The position numbers and the translations under genes were made by a program. Below the pieces are notes generated by a model that was not told the origin of the DNA, ran no database searches, and saw only the letters and a program-made list of their open reading frames with translations. Of a stretch of 64,000 bases of DNA, positions 23,548-32,364 are shown piece by piece. The stretch is from Mycolicibacterium palauense (lineage in GTDB: Bacteria > Actinomycetota > Actinomycetes > Mycobacteriales > Mycobacteriaceae), in the NCBI RefSeq assembly GCF_002592005.1, contig NZ_NVQF01000004.1, positions 1 to 64,000 on the forward strand, in the 5' to 3' direction. The first letter of the stretch is position 1. Every line of letters begins with the position of its first letter.

Positions 23548-24600
23548 TCACCCCGCCAGCGCGTCGGTCGCGTCAGTGGGATGGTCGTAGAGGTCGGCGA
23601 GGTACTGGAGGGTCGCGGCACTCCATGGCCGGTTGGCCGCTGTGCCCAGGACCGCCGCTGCGACGGGTGGTACGACGACATCGGCGAGTTGGTGGAAGCG
23701 GGCGGTGCGGCTTCCCTGCCAGGGATAGTCACGTGGGAACCCCTGCAGGTATCCGGCTTCGGCTTCGGTCAGTCGTTCACCGGTACTCTCCCGTGTCCAC
23801 GAGCGCGCCTTCTCGGTTAGGCACCATCCGACCTTGTTGGCGGCGAACAGATTCCCTCCCGTGGCGCGTCTGTTGCCGCGTGTCCGGACCATCTCGCCGT
23901 CCGGCCATCCCAGCACTTGGCCCATCGTGCGTTCGGGCCAGTGGACAGTCGCCGGATAGTGGTCTCGGAGCCCGGTCGGCTCGTATCGGTTGGCCACGAG
24001 GAACACTCGTTTGCGGCGCATCGGCATGCCGAATTGGGCGGAGTCGACGGTGAAGACGTTCACGCCGGCGAAGTCCTCCATGAGTTCCGCTGCGATGTCC
24101 TCGAACATCATCGTCGTGGCGTCCGTGGCGACCTGTTCCAAGGCGAGCCACTCGAGGTTGGGCAGCCCGAGGGCGAAGCGAATGGTCTGCGCAGCCAGCG
24201 CTGTTCGTGGGTCGCTGGCGTCGGTGAGTTCTTCTGCGATGTCTTCCCAGGGGCAGTCGCAGTCCACGCTGCCGGCATGGGTGATGGCGTCGAGGATGAT
24301 CTGGAGATCCTCGGTACCGCTGCGAAGCCCTGCCGGCGAGAACGTCGGGCAGGGGCTTGAGCAGATGAATCCGGTGGTGTTCGGGTAGTGGGCTGGGTTG
24401 ATGTCGAGGATGTCGACCAGGACGCGTCGGTGGCCCGCGGCGGTGGCCGCGGCCGCGGCGGCGGCGTTGATCTCGACGCCGAGGATCTCGGAGGGGTCGA
24501 TGCCGATGATGGCGGCGCCGACATCCCATCCGCCTGGGCCGGCGAACGCGTCGAGGATCGTCGGGGACGGCGGGTGCTGCTCGAACGCGGGTGTGCTCAT
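23548..24600 (-). CDS. C5-cytosine DNA methyltransferase
   Basis: The 350-residue product shows the ordered motifs of 5-methylcytosine methylases: motif I DAFAGPGGWDVG (17-28), catalytic Pro-Cys84 in SSPCPTFSPAG, motif VI as LALEQV (Gln instead of the usual Asn), QFGMPMRRKRVFLVA (motif VIII), and VVPPVAAAV (motif X). It would methylate cytosine in plasmid or host DNA. No matching restriction enzyme is adjacent, so it is probably an orphan methylase that masks restriction sites. ATG 24600 has CAGGAGGGC upstream and a family-1 leader. Confidence 0.88.
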   Translation of the reverse strand: MSTPAFEQHPPSPTILDAFAGPGGWDVGAAIIGIDPSEILGVEINAAAAAAATAAGHRRVLVDILDINPAHYPNTTGFICSSPCPTFSPAGLRSGTEDLQIILDAITHAGSVDCDCPWEDIAEELTDASDPRTALAAQTIRFALGLPNLEWLALEQVATDATTMMFEDIAAELMEDFAGVNVFTVDSAQFGMPMRRKRVFLVANRYEPTGLRDHYPATVHWPERTMGQVLGWPDGEMVRTRGNRRATGGNLFAANKVGWCLTEKARSWTRESTGERLTEAEAGYLQGFPRDYPWQGSRTARFHQLADVVVPPVAAAVLGTAANRPWSAATLQYLADLYDHPTDATDALAG

Positions 24601-24617
24601 TAAGCCCTCCTGGGCGT

Positions 24618-24687
24618 GGGGACCGCACTCGCGAGCGTCGGCCGTGTTCTGGTTGTTCGAATGTGATCCTATCGGAGCGGTGCGACA
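24618..24687 (-). promoter_or_regulatory. Family-1 promoter and leader hairpin
   Basis: TGTCGC-N10-TAGGAT at 24666-24687; leader at 24618-24644 with CCG...CTC/GAG...CGG pairing, 18 nt from the methylase ATG. Confidence 0.75.
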
Positions 24688-24698
24688 GGCGGCTTTCG

Positions 24699-24887
24699 TC
24701 AGCGTCGTTGGCGCCGGACAACTTTCGTATCCCAGATGCCCGTGCCGGGCAGCCGAAGTGTGCGGCGCACGGTGCCGTCGGCCGCTCGGCTGAAGCGCAG
24801 GGGGCCTGCTCCGGCGCTGACTGACAGGCCTCGCTGCGTCAGGGTGAAGCGGAAGGGGCCCAGGGTCTTGGTCTTGCGGAACTGCAC
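24699..24887 (-). CDS. DUF4236-like small protein
   Basis: A 62-residue protein matching the DUF4236 pattern: MQFRKTKTLGPFRFTLTQRG, then LSVSAGAGPLRFS and LPGTGI. Family members are small beta-rich proteins, often fused to membrane segments, of unknown role. ATG 24887 has GGAGGACC upstream and a family-2 promoter 38 bp away. Confidence 0.75.
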   Translation of the reverse strand: MQFRKTKTLGPFRFTLTQRGLSVSAGAGPLRFSRAADGTVRRTLRLPGTGIWDTKVVRRQRR

Positions 24888-24924
24888 GATGGTCCTCCGG
24901 GTTGCGTGTGGGTGTCGTGGTGGT

Positions 24925-24952
24925 AGTACCGGCCGCGGAGCTGATTTCCGTC
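24925..24952 (-). promoter_or_regulatory. Family-2 promoter motif, GACGGAA-N15-GGTACT
   Basis: Perfect match to the seven-site consensus, facing the DUF4236-like gene at 24887. Confidence 0.75.
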
Positions 24953-25036
24953 ACGCTCGGGCGCATGCTGCCCTCGGCGCACCCGTGGCCTGCGGCTACG
25001 ACAGGTCCCCGGCCACGCCCGTCCGGGGCCGCAGCG

Positions 25037-26788
25037 TTAGGCCGTGCTGTCGCCGGCCGCGAGCAGGTCGGGGTTGATGCGAAGCTCGCCACGTCCGGTG
25101 GCCAGGCCCAGGGAGCGCAGCCGGGATACGGCGTTGCGGAAGCCGCCGCCGGCGGAGCTGTAGTCCGTGGCTTCCGCGATCTCGGCGATGGGAACGTCGC
25201 GGTGGGCGTTGATCGCCAAGTACTGCAAGATCAGGCGGGGCGCCTTGTCGAGCTGCTGGGCCCACCAGGCGATGAGCCCAGGCCCTGGCGGGGGCAGAGG
25301 CTCCCAGCTGCCGAGCGCGTGCCGGCCGGCGTCGGTGATGCGGATGTCGCCGCGGCCTTCGATCAGACCGCTGCTGCGCAGTGTCGACAGGGCGTTGCGG
25401 TAGCCACCGCCCTTGTGGCTGCGGCCGGTCAGCAAGGCGACCTGGTTGGTGGTCCGCTGGCCGTGCTGAGCGAGCACGGTGAGGATCTGGCGGTGGGCCA
25501 GACCGAGGCGCCCGTCACCGGTCCCCTCCCCCGCCGTTGCGGCGACGGGGGACTTCGAGTCCGGAGGGCCAGGTGGAGGCTTGCGGTTCGGGGACGTGGC
25601 GGGTGCGCTGGTCATGGCGGGGTGTCTTGCGGCGAGGGCGCGTTCGACGGTGGTCGCCGCGGCGATGATCTGTTCGCCGACGTCGCGCAGGCGGGTCACT
25701 GCTTCGGTCAGTGCCTGCATGTCCTCGCCCGAGAGCACCGGTACTTCGACGCGCTGCACCTGGGCGACGCGCGCCTGCTCGGCGGCCAGCTGTCGGCGTA
25801 AGCGGTCGATCTCGGCCTGGGCCTGCTGGTCTCTCGCGCCGGGGGGCGCCTGCTGGTCCTCGGTGGTGTCGTCGAGCTGTCGGCGCAGGCCGTCGACGTC
25901 GACCGGAGCCCACGTGATGGCGGTGTGCCGGCGCGCTCCCGCTTTCGGGGTGGAGCTGGAGTCGAAGGTCCGGCGGCGGCGCACACTGATGCGTTGGGTG
26001 ACCCCGAGCCACTCGGGTGACCAGACCCAGGCTTGCCCCACCGGCAGTGACGGAAGGGACTGCCGGACTTCGCGCGCTTGGCCTTCCTCGGCGTGCTGGG
26101 CGACCCATTCGCTGATGGTGTTGACGTCCTGCGGCGCGGTCACTCCGAGTGCGATCAACGAATCGATCTGCGAAAGAACGGTTTTGTGCAGGGCAGCAGC
26201 GCGTTGGGTGCACAACGTCACCCCGAGCCCGCGAACGCGGCCGCGGCGCACGATGTCCTCTGTTGCTCCGAGTAGCCGCTCGATGCCCGCTGGGGCCCGC
26301 TGCGGTGCGAATTCGTCAGCCTCGTCGATGATGAGGTGCAGCGGTTCACGGTTGCGCCAGTACAGGGTTTCGAGGAAGTCGGCGGCGAAGGCGCGGCGCT
26401 CGGCTTTGCGCATCAGGGACAGATCGAGGACGGCGGGGAAGCGCTGTTGGGCGATCAGTTCGGCGATGGCCGCGCCTTGGTCGGGGCGCAGCGCGATGTC
26501 GGCGTGGTCTCCGCCCAGGATGACGACGGGATAACCGGCCTCGCGTCCGTCGGCGGAGGACCGCAGGCCGTGCCAGACTCCGGTGGGGTCGATAACGCAG
26601 ATCAGGCAGCCGGCGTCCATCAGTTCTTCGGCGAGCACCGAGGCGGTGTAGGTCTTTCCGCGGCCCTTCTTGCCGAGGATGGCGTAGGTGGCGGTTACGG
26701 CGTCCACGGGCATGGTGAAGTCTGCGGACAGCGCGATCCGCGGCGCGGGCGCGTCGCCCTGCTCGGTGACGTGCATGTTCCTTGTCAT
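25037..26788 (-). CDS. HerA/VirB4-like ATPase with duplicated winged helices
   Basis: The 583-residue product has Walker A GKKGRGKT (39-46) and Walker B LHLIIDEADEF, typical of HerA/FtsK-type DNA-pumping ATPases with a helicase HerA central domain. A coiled coil follows (AEIDRLRRQLAAEQARVAQV), then two tandem copies of a winged-helix unit: GGGYRNALSTLRSSGLIEGR and GGGFRNAVSRLRSLGLATGR. Both copies probably bind DNA. It could move DNA in conjugation, segregation or end processing. There is no membrane segment, so it is not a classic VirD4 coupling protein. Start at ATG 26788 is chosen over 26776 on ribosome-site spacing. Confidence 0.82.
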   Translation of the reverse strand: MTRNMHVTEQGDAPAPRIALSADFTMPVDAVTATYAILGKKGRGKTYTASVLAEELMDAGCLICVIDPTGVWHGLRSSADGREAGYPVVILGGDHADIALRPDQGAAIAELIAQQRFPAVLDLSLMRKAERRAFAADFLETLYWRNREPLHLIIDEADEFAPQRAPAGIERLLGATEDIVRRGRVRGLGVTLCTQRAAALHKTVLSQIDSLIALGVTAPQDVNTISEWVAQHAEEGQAREVRQSLPSLPVGQAWVWSPEWLGVTQRISVRRRRTFDSSSTPKAGARRHTAITWAPVDVDGLRRQLDDTTEDQQAPPGARDQQAQAEIDRLRRQLAAEQARVAQVQRVEVPVLSGEDMQALTEAVTRLRDVGEQIIAAATTVERALAARHPAMTSAPATSPNRKPPPGPPDSKSPVAATAGEGTGDGRLGLAHRQILTVLAQHGQRTTNQVALLTGRSHKGGGYRNALSTLRSSGLIEGRGDIRITDAGRHALGSWEPLPPPGPGLIAWWAQQLDKAPRLILQYLAINAHRDVPIAEIAEATDYSSAGGGFRNAVSRLRSLGLATGRGELRINPDLLAAGDSTA

Positions 26789-26997
26789 CCCCGTTGACCT
26801 GCTCTGATGTGGTGTCGTTCGAGTATGCACCCGGCGAGTGCCGATCTGAGGGTGCGCGGGCGGTTGTGATCAGCCCTCATGTCGCCGCGAGCCGTCGCAC
26901 GCGCCGGGGCGGCGTCGAGTCCGGGGCGTCGGACCCGCTCGGCGTGAACGGCTGAGCAGGCACGACGGCAGGTCCCCGGCGTAGGGTCGAGCACCGA

Positions 26998-27246
26998 TCA
27001 GCGGCGCATCCTCGCCCGCCGAGCAGTCGTCTCGTCGAGGGGTACGAGGACTTCGGCGTTGGGATCGTGCTCGACGGCGACGACGGACTGGATCTCGCGT
27101 TCGAGGCCTTGGAAGCCGTCATCGTCGAGTTCGGCCAGACGGTTCTCCAGGTCCAGTTCCTCGGTGTCGCTGTCGACCGGTACCTGCACGCGGGCCGTGT
27201 GTTGCGAGATCTCCGTCCACTGGATGAGCACGGTGCGCATTGTCAT
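26998..27246 (-). CDS. Hypothetical acidic protein
   Basis: An 82-residue protein from ATG 27246 with GAAGGGACG upstream. It alternates beta-like (RTVLIQWTEISQHTARVQVP) and helical (DLENRLAELDDDGFQGLERE) segments and ends in Arg residues. No family is recognised. It has its own family-1 unit. Confidence 0.65.
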   Translation of the reverse strand: MTMRTVLIQWTEISQHTARVQVPVDSDTEELDLENRLAELDDDGFQGLEREIQSVVAVEHDPNAEVLVPLDETTARRARMRR

Positions 27247-27267
27247 GTAGGCGTCCCTTCGGAGGTG

Positions 27268-27346
27268 GGCGACCGGGCCAGCAGGCCGGGCCGTTTGGTG
27301 CGTCACGATCTGCGGCGCATTCTAATTGTATTGTGGCGCACTGCCA
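27268..27346 (-). promoter_or_regulatory. Family-1 promoter and leader hairpin
   Basis: TGGCAG-N10-TACAAT at 27325-27346 (slightly divergent first half); leader at 27268-27293 with GGCCCGGCCTG/CCAGGC-type stem, 22 nt from the ATG. Confidence 0.65.
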
Positions 27347-27357
27347 TTTGCTGCTAC

Positions 27358-27843
27358 TCAATACTCGTTGCCGATGCGGCCTGCGGTGCGTAGCAGCGAT
27401 GCGGCGACACCGCGTTGGTATCCGATACCGGGGGCGGCTTCGAAAGCGTTGTGGACGGTGATGTCGGTCAGGGTCGCGTCGTTGAGCGTGTCCACGGCCT
27501 CGGCGAGCACCAGCAGGTAGGCCGTCGGCAGCATGGCGACGATCTCGTCGGGCGGGGTGTGGACGAGTTGGGCGGCGACCTGCGCGGCGGTGATCGAGCC
27601 GGGCTGGCCCATCTTGAGGTCGTAGGGCTCCAGGACGGTTGCGGGGTCGATGAGCCCGTGCAGCGCCGAGAGGATGGCGACGCTGGCGGTGCCGCCGCAG
27701 ACGCGCACCGTGTCGGCTGCTTCGCTGCGGGCGGCTGCCAGCATGAGGGCGAAGTGTCCACTGGTGTAGAGGTTTTCGGCGGCAGCTGGATGGCTCAGTT
27801 TGGCTGCGCCACAGGCCACCAGGATCAGCACGTGCCCACTCAC
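27358..27843 (-). CDS. DUF6884-like protein
   Basis: A 161-residue protein starting at GTG 27843, whose frame overlaps the previous stop in GTGA. The pattern LILVACGAAKL, then LYTSGHFALMLAAA, LSALHGLIDPATVLEPYDLK resembles DUF6884 proteins that share a core with the YaaA/deazaguanine-like group. The activity is not established. Coupled to the small protein before it. Confidence 0.65.
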   Translation of the reverse strand: MSGHVLILVACGAAKLSHPAAAENLYTSGHFALMLAAARSEAADTVRVCGGTASVAILSALHGLIDPATVLEPYDLKMGQPGSITAAQVAAQLVHTPPDEIVAMLPTAYLLVLAEAVDTLNDATLTDITVHNAFEAAPGIGYQRGVAASLLRTAGRIGNEY

Positions 27844-28145
27844 CGGAAGTCCTTGGATTCGATGATCGCCTTGGTGACGGCTCTGCACCGGATGGGGATG
27901 GCGATGACGGCCAGGTCCCGGCAGCGGATCTTGACCTTGCGGCCGGAGGTGTCCAGTAGCACCCGGACCCAGCCGCCGGGGACGCCGACGACCATCCCGG
28001 TGCGCTCGCCTGCGCTGTGCCAGTGCGACTCGGGTCGAAGGGCCACGCGGTCGGCCAGCTGGAAGTCGCCCAGCGAGGTCGCCCAGGTCAACTCGGCGTT
28101 GGCCGGGTCTTGGACTGGGGTGTAGTAGCAGTCGTCGATCGGCAT
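27840..28145 (-). CDS. Hypothetical beta-rich protein
   Basis: A 101-residue protein from ATG 28145 (a GTG one codon earlier is possible); GGGAGACC precedes it. It looks like a small beta barrel (GMVVGVPGGWVRVLLDTSGR, KVKIRCRDLAVIAIPIRC). No family is recognised. First gene of a coupled pair. Confidence 0.65.
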   Translation of the reverse strand: MPIDDCYYTPVQDPANAELTWATSLGDFQLADRVALRPESHWHSAGERTGMVVGVPGGWVRVLLDTSGRKVKIRCRDLAVIAIPIRCRAVTKAIIESKDFR

Positions 28146-28170
28146 CACGGTCTCCCACCGTTCGGGGGTT

Positions 28171-28196
28171 GGTGACCGGCCTCTCGGGGCCGGCCG
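28171..28196 (-). promoter_or_regulatory. Leader hairpin without clear promoter
   Basis: A strong GGCCGGCC/GGCCGGTC stem 26 nt before ATG 28145. No family-1 promoter is visible behind it. Confidence 0.65.
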
Positions 28197-28251
28197 TGTA
28201 GGTGAGGGGCCACGGCCACTGCGTGCCGCTGCCCGGTGTGGCCGCTCGGCC

Positions 28252-28581
28252 TCAGGCGGCCAGCGAGGACAGGAGGGCGTAGCTGATGGCGTGGTACTGC
28301 TGGGCGTTCATCGGGGCGGGTTCACCCGTGTCCGGGTCGACCCCCATCACAACGGCGTCGCCGTAGATCATCGGCACGGCTTCGGGTTCGAGGTCGCTGA
28401 CCGCCGGCAGGAGGGCCATGGCGGCCATGTTGGGTTCGGCGTCCGTGATGGTGTCGGCGCAGTACCGGAGTGCGATGTTGTGTCGTAGACCGAGGGTGGC
28501 GCTGCGGTGCCGGTTCGTTACGGCGGGCTCGATGTCGATGGTCTGCCACCATCCGTTGGCGCTGATGCGGAGTGCGCGCAT
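28252..28581 (-). CDS. DUF3846-like small protein
   Basis: A 109-residue protein from ATG 28581 with AGGAGGAGACAACC upstream. It begins MRALRISANGWWQTIDIEPA and continues with MIYGDAVVMGVDPDTGEPAP, which resembles the DUF3846 fold also seen at 11428-11937. Function is unknown. Confidence 0.6.
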   Translation of the reverse strand: MRALRISANGWWQTIDIEPAVTNRHRSATLGLRHNIALRYCADTITDAEPNMAAMALLPAVSDLEPEAVPMIYGDAVVMGVDPDTGEPAPMNAQQYHAISYALLSSLAA

Positions 28582-28646
28582 GGTTGTCTCCTCCTGGCTG
28601 GGCGTGTGATCGTCCGTGTGTTGCGGGGACGTGCCGTCCCCGCTGG

Positions 28647-29198
28647 TCAGCGGCGCCGTGGGGGTGTGTCCTCGGTGAGGTGCCCTGCGGCGGTGTAGCT
28701 CCAGGTGCGGGTGCGGTGGAAGGGCCTGGGCAGGAACAGCACGTGCGCCTGCGCGCTGCGAGGCGCGACGATCCTGGCTTCGTAGTCGCGGCAAATTCCC
28801 ATGACCCAGCGCTGCGGCTTGGTCTCGGTCATCGTGTCGGGGGTGATGACGCCGGCGGCGAGCCGGTGTTCTGGGGCGCGTCGATGGTGGCGCCGAGCGA
28901 TATGGGGGCACAGGGTCAGAGCCGCCTCCGCGCAGTCCGGGTGCATCCCAGGATCGAGATACGCCCGCTGCGTCGCTGATTCGGGGCCTCCGAGGAACGC
29001 CACCCACCACGCCAGGGGTTGCCCGCAGGAGCCGCACAGTCGCTCACGGGCGCAGCGCAGCACCTGGCTCGCCTGAATGGCCGCGAAATCGACCTCGCCG
29101 TCCGGGGTTTCGTTGACGAAGGGGATGGGTAGGCCGCGGCGGCGGTCGTGTGGCCGCGCTGCCAGGGCGGCCGGAAGCGCCGGTTCGGGGCGGTTCAT
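28647..29198 (-). CDS. Hypothetical protein with zinc-binding cysteines
   Basis: A 183-residue protein with CARERLCGSCGQPLAWWVAF and MHPDCAEAALTLCPH, a Cys/His arrangement expected to hold zinc. The C-terminal half is basic (GICRDYEARIVAPRSAQAHV). The family is frequent in actinobacteria but has no assigned role. ATGA overlap with the gene before. Confidence 0.65.
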   Translation of the reverse strand: MNRPEPALPAALAARPHDRRRGLPIPFVNETPDGEVDFAAIQASQVLRCARERLCGSCGQPLAWWVAFLGGPESATQRAYLDPGMHPDCAEAALTLCPHIARRHHRRAPEHRLAAGVITPDTMTETKPQRWVMGICRDYEARIVAPRSAQAHVLFLPRPFHRTRTWSYTAAGHLTEDTPPRRR

Positions 29199-29416
29199 TG
29201 CCGGTCCCCCTCACACCGAGGTGCGTCGTCGGCGTCGTCGAGCCACCAGTCGCCTTCCTCCTCGGCGTACTGGCGGTCAGCGCAGTTGCCGCACGCTCCG
29301 TTCCATCCTTCGCCGTCGTCCAGCGAGGCTGTGCAGCCTTCCTCGTACGGGTCGCAGCAGATGTCGTCGGTGTCGACGTCGACCTCTGCGCTGTCAGCGG
29401 TGTCCGTGGCGGTCAT
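29195..29416 (-). CDS. Small acidic Cys-rich protein
   Basis: A 73-residue, extremely acidic protein with six Cys (ICCDPYEEGC, ACGNC, RCEG). The pairs suggest metal binding. It overlaps both neighbours by ATGA junctions, forming a three-gene coupled unit. Confidence 0.65.
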   Translation of the reverse strand: MTATDTADSAEVDVDTDDICCDPYEEGCTASLDDGEGWNGACGNCADRQYAEEEGDWWLDDADDAPRCEGDRQ

Positions 29417-29667
29417 CAGTAGATCCCGGCCAGTTGGTCGGCGTAGATGTCGGCGGCGTGTTCGGCCGCGGCCTCGTCCGCGGCGACGGCGGCCGCTTCG
29501 TCGGCCAATGTCTCCAGCCAGCCGGTCACGTCGTCGATCCGGGCGGCCAGGGCACGGTCGTGAGTGGTATTCGCGGCGGCCTGCGCGTGGAGGTCGTGCA
29601 GAACGGTGCGGGCTTGGTCCGCGGTGAGCATTTCGAGGGGAATGTCCTCGCCGTCAACGCAATACAT
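29416..29667 (-). CDS. Small helical hypothetical protein
   Basis: An 83-residue protein from ATG 29667, rich in Ala, Asp and Glu and almost wholly helical (MLTADQARTVLHDLHAQAAA, LETLADEAAAVAADEAAAEH). No family is recognised. It heads a three-gene unit and is the only gene with both a family-1 unit and an upstream family-2 motif. Confidence 0.65.
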   Translation of the reverse strand: MYCVDGEDIPLEMLTADQARTVLHDLHAQAAANTTHDRALAARIDDVTGWLETLADEAAAVAADEAAAEHAADIYADQLAGIY

Positions 29668-29690
29668 CGGTGGTGCCACCCTTCGGGGCT

Positions 29691-29774
29691 CTGTGACCGG
29701 GCCCGCGGGCCTGGCCGGTTGGTGTGCGCTCTCGGTGTGAGTCGCTGCCATCAGTGTATCGCGACGCTCCGACA
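29691..29774 (-). promoter_or_regulatory. Family-1 promoter and leader hairpin
   Basis: TGTCGG-N10-TACACT at 29753-29774; leader at 29691-29718 with CCAGGCCC/GGGCCCGG stem, 24 nt from ATG 29667. Confidence 0.8.
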
Positions 29775-29835
29775 TCTTCCGGTGGCGGGCTGGGCGGTCG
29801 GTTCCGGTAGGGGTCTTTGGCATCCACGCCGGAGA

Positions 29836-29863
29836 AGTACCGCCGCCGCGGCCCGATTCCGTC
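29836..29863 (-). promoter_or_regulatory. Family-2 promoter motif upstream of a family-1 unit
   Basis: GACGGAA-N15-GGTACT just after the stop of the helicase gene and 62 bp upstream of a family-1 promoter, so the gene at 29667 may have tandem promoters. Confidence 0.65.
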
Positions 29864-29873
29864 GCCGCGGCAC

Positions 29874-31196
29874 TCAGAATTCTTCGGTCGCGAGCAGCCG
29901 GTCCATGACGGTGGCCGCGGCGGCGGCAGCCTCGGAGTCGGCCTGGTGCAGCACGTCGCGGGTCTGCTCGTCGACGAGTAGCGACAGGTGGCTGCGGTGA
30001 CGGGACAGCATGACGCACAGTCGGCCCGTCGTCAGGGAGAACTCATCGGCGGTGCGTTTACCGGCCATCGGGTGCACGGCGACGACGGCGGGCCGTTCGA
30101 GGCCCTGCAGGGCATCGGCGGTCCCGCAGAGCAGCCGTGGGTGATCCGCCAGCATGGCGCGTACCGCCGCGGCCTGCGGCACGTGAGGCACGACGACGGC
30201 CAGGTCGTCCTCGGTGACCGGGCGCGCGCCGGCGGCGTCGCAGAGTTGCGCGCCGTCGAGCAGCTCGCGGACCCGCGTCACCGCGGCGGCGATCAGGGCG
30301 GTATCGGTGCTGCCGTTGGCGACGGTGATCGCCCGGTGGGTCAGTTCCGGTAGCGGCTGGCCGTCGACGGCGATGTGCTCGGGTAGGCGTCGTGAGGTGA
30401 AGGGCAGCTCGGGGTAGAACGCGGATTGCACGAGATGGGTGGTGTCGGGTCCCAGCCGCCAGGTGTAGGGCAGTGCGACGGTGTTGACGATCTCGGGGTG
30501 GGCGGCGGCGAGCGCGTGTGGGGCGGGGACGTGCGGGCCGGTGGGCGAGTTGGCCCACCGCGTGACGTCACCGGTGACCACGGGGTCGATCTGGCCGGGG
30601 TCTCCGACGCAGACCACCTGCGCCGCCATCGATCCGAGCGCGCCGAGGTCGGCGTAGGTGCACTGGTACGCCTCATCGACGATCAGAATGTCGGCCTTGG
30701 TTTTTGAGGGCTCGGAGAACAGCCACCGCGCTTTGGTGGCGACGCGGACGGCCCCTCCGCTGTTGGGCCACATCTTGGTCGACCCGTCGAGGACGGGACA
30801 TCCGTGGGCGTCAGGCTTGACAGTGCCTCGGCCCCAGAGCAATCCGATCTTCGGATGCTCACATACGTCCGACAGCCGCCGGGCGATGTCGACGGCCTGT
30901 GCGCGGGTTTGGGCGGCGATACCGACCCGCAGGCCGGCGCGGTGTGACAGCGCCGCGGCCAGCAGGACCGTGAGGCGGGTCTTGCCGGCTCCCGGCGGGC
31001 TGGGAACGTTGACGACGAGATCTCCGCTCCACACCGACATGAGCACTTGGGCGCTGATCGGGTCGTTGAGCAGTTCCATTCCCGGCCAGGTGACCGCCTT
31101 GGGCTTGGGTTTGGCCGCCGGTGCGGCGACGGGTGCCGGCGGTGAGGTCGCGCCGTCGTGCTCGGTGACGGTGTTGCGCGGCTTGAGGATCCGCAT
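29874..31196 (-). CDS. Superfamily 1 DNA helicase-like protein
   Basis: A 440-residue protein with Walker A PPGAGKTR (68-75), Walker B ILIVDEAYQ, motif III CVGDPGQIDPV, and motif V/VI-like TADALQGLERPAVVAVH and LCVMLSRHRSHLSLL, the layout of RecD/UvrD-type helicases. ATG 31196. It would unwind or translocate DNA using ATP. It is separated from the upstream gene by four bases and is likely co-transcribed with it. Confidence 0.8.
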   Translation of the reverse strand: MRILKPRNTVTEHDGATSPPAPVAAPAAKPKPKAVTWPGMELLNDPISAQVLMSVWSGDLVVNVPSPPGAGKTRLTVLLAAALSHRAGLRVGIAAQTRAQAVDIARRLSDVCEHPKIGLLWGRGTVKPDAHGCPVLDGSTKMWPNSGGAVRVATKARWLFSEPSKTKADILIVDEAYQCTYADLGALGSMAAQVVCVGDPGQIDPVVTGDVTRWANSPTGPHVPAPHALAAAHPEIVNTVALPYTWRLGPDTTHLVQSAFYPELPFTSRRLPEHIAVDGQPLPELTHRAITVANGSTDTALIAAAVTRVRELLDGAQLCDAAGARPVTEDDLAVVVPHVPQAAAVRAMLADHPRLLCGTADALQGLERPAVVAVHPMAGKRTADEFSLTTGRLCVMLSRHRSHLSLLVDEQTRDVLHQADSEAAAAAATVMDRLLATEEF

Positions 31197-31200
31197 GGTG

Positions 31201-32364
31201 TTACTCCGTTTCTGCTGCGGCACAGAGGACATCGAGAGGCACGTCGCGGCGGCGTAGGCCGGGGGTTTTACCCGAGGCGATCCACGAGTCGGCGCGGAAC
31301 TGCAACCGGCGGTACTTGGATCGGCCCATGCTCACGGTGCGCGGATTGGGCGGCGCGGGCATCAGAGAGACCCACTGCCCGGTCGTTGGGCGGTGTGCTG
31401 CGGCCACCCGTGCGACGGTGAGCAGCAGGGCACCCTTGTGCGCCGTTGCTTCGTGTACGTCGCCGTAGAAGTGGGTGGACCGGTCGTAGGAGTCCAGCCC
31501 GCCGGCCCAGCCCAGAACAGCTGCTCCGCTGCGTAGCCGGGCGTCGAGTCGGCGGCAGCGCACGGTGAAGGTGGCCTTGGTCGTCGCGACGACTTCACCG
31601 CCGGTCACGTGGCCCGTGTGCACGGCGCGGTGTCGCCAGAGCCGATCCGACAGCAGCGCCGCCTCCCAAAGGTCTGCGGTGTCGCACCGGGCGCGCAGCC
31701 CCATGGCCGCGACCGGTGGCGGTTCCGGTGCAGTCCAGCTGTAGCCCTTGTCGAACCGCGCGCACGCCTGGGTGAAGCTGTAGGCGTCGTCCTCCCGGAT
31801 CGGGGTCAACGCGTCCAGAGGTACCCCGGCTCCGACGCGCTGAGCCCATTGCGGCAGACCGGGTACGGCTAGCGCGGATCGCCAATGAGCCGTGTGGCGT
31901 TCGGCGTCGGGTGGCGCTGCGGTGATGAACCTCTGACGAGAGTGGGCCAGCAGGTTGACGACCGCGTTGGTGCCCGGATAGCCCGCTCGGTCGATCCACC
32001 ATCCGATGACCGCCGAGGCAGCACGGATGCTCGGGTCGCCGTCTTTGTGGTGGCTGCGCGCGATGGACGCGAGCGCGGCCAGGGTGGCCCCATCCGGCAT
32101 GACGAGCTGCGCGGGCGGCTGCGCGGGGTCCATCTGTGTCCCGGCGCGCGCCAGAGCGCGCAGCACTGCACCCCCCGTGCAGGTGGTGGGCGTTCCGGCC
32201 GGCGGTGTGAGAGTGGCTCGGATGACGCCCTTCTCGGTGATGTGGGCTTCGACGAACACCGCCGCGGGGGTCAGCGTGAAGAGTGCCTGGGCGACCCGCA
32301 GGACGGGCTTGCCCGCTTTCTCGGCGGCGAGCCGTTGCGCGAGGTCGTAGAACTCGACGGTCAC
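31201..32364 (-). CDS. Conserved hypothetical protein next to helicase
   Basis: A 387-residue protein from GTG 32364 (GTGA overlap). Mostly alpha/beta with Arg-rich stretches and no motif I can assign: VEFYDLAQRLAAEKAGKPVL at the start, YSFTQACARFDKGYSW in the middle, and FTVRCRRLDARLRSGAAVLG. Its fixed position before the helicase suggests a joint role in DNA handling, but this is inference only. Confidence 0.6.
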   Translation of the reverse strand: MTVEFYDLAQRLAAEKAGKPVLRVAQALFTLTPAAVFVEAHITEKGVIRATLTPPAGTPTTCTGGAVLRALARAGTQMDPAQPPAQLVMPDGATLAALASIARSHHKDGDPSIRAASAVIGWWIDRAGYPGTNAVVNLLAHSRQRFITAAPPDAERHTAHWRSALAVPGLPQWAQRVGAGVPLDALTPIREDDAYSFTQACARFDKGYSWTAPEPPPVAAMGLRARCDTADLWEAALLSDRLWRHRAVHTGHVTGGEVVATTKATFTVRCRRLDARLRSGAAVLGWAGGLDSYDRSTHFYGDVHEATAHKGALLLTVARVAAAHRPTTGQWVSLMPAPPNPRTVSMGRSKYRRLQFRADSWIASGKTPGLRRRDVPLDVLCAAAETE

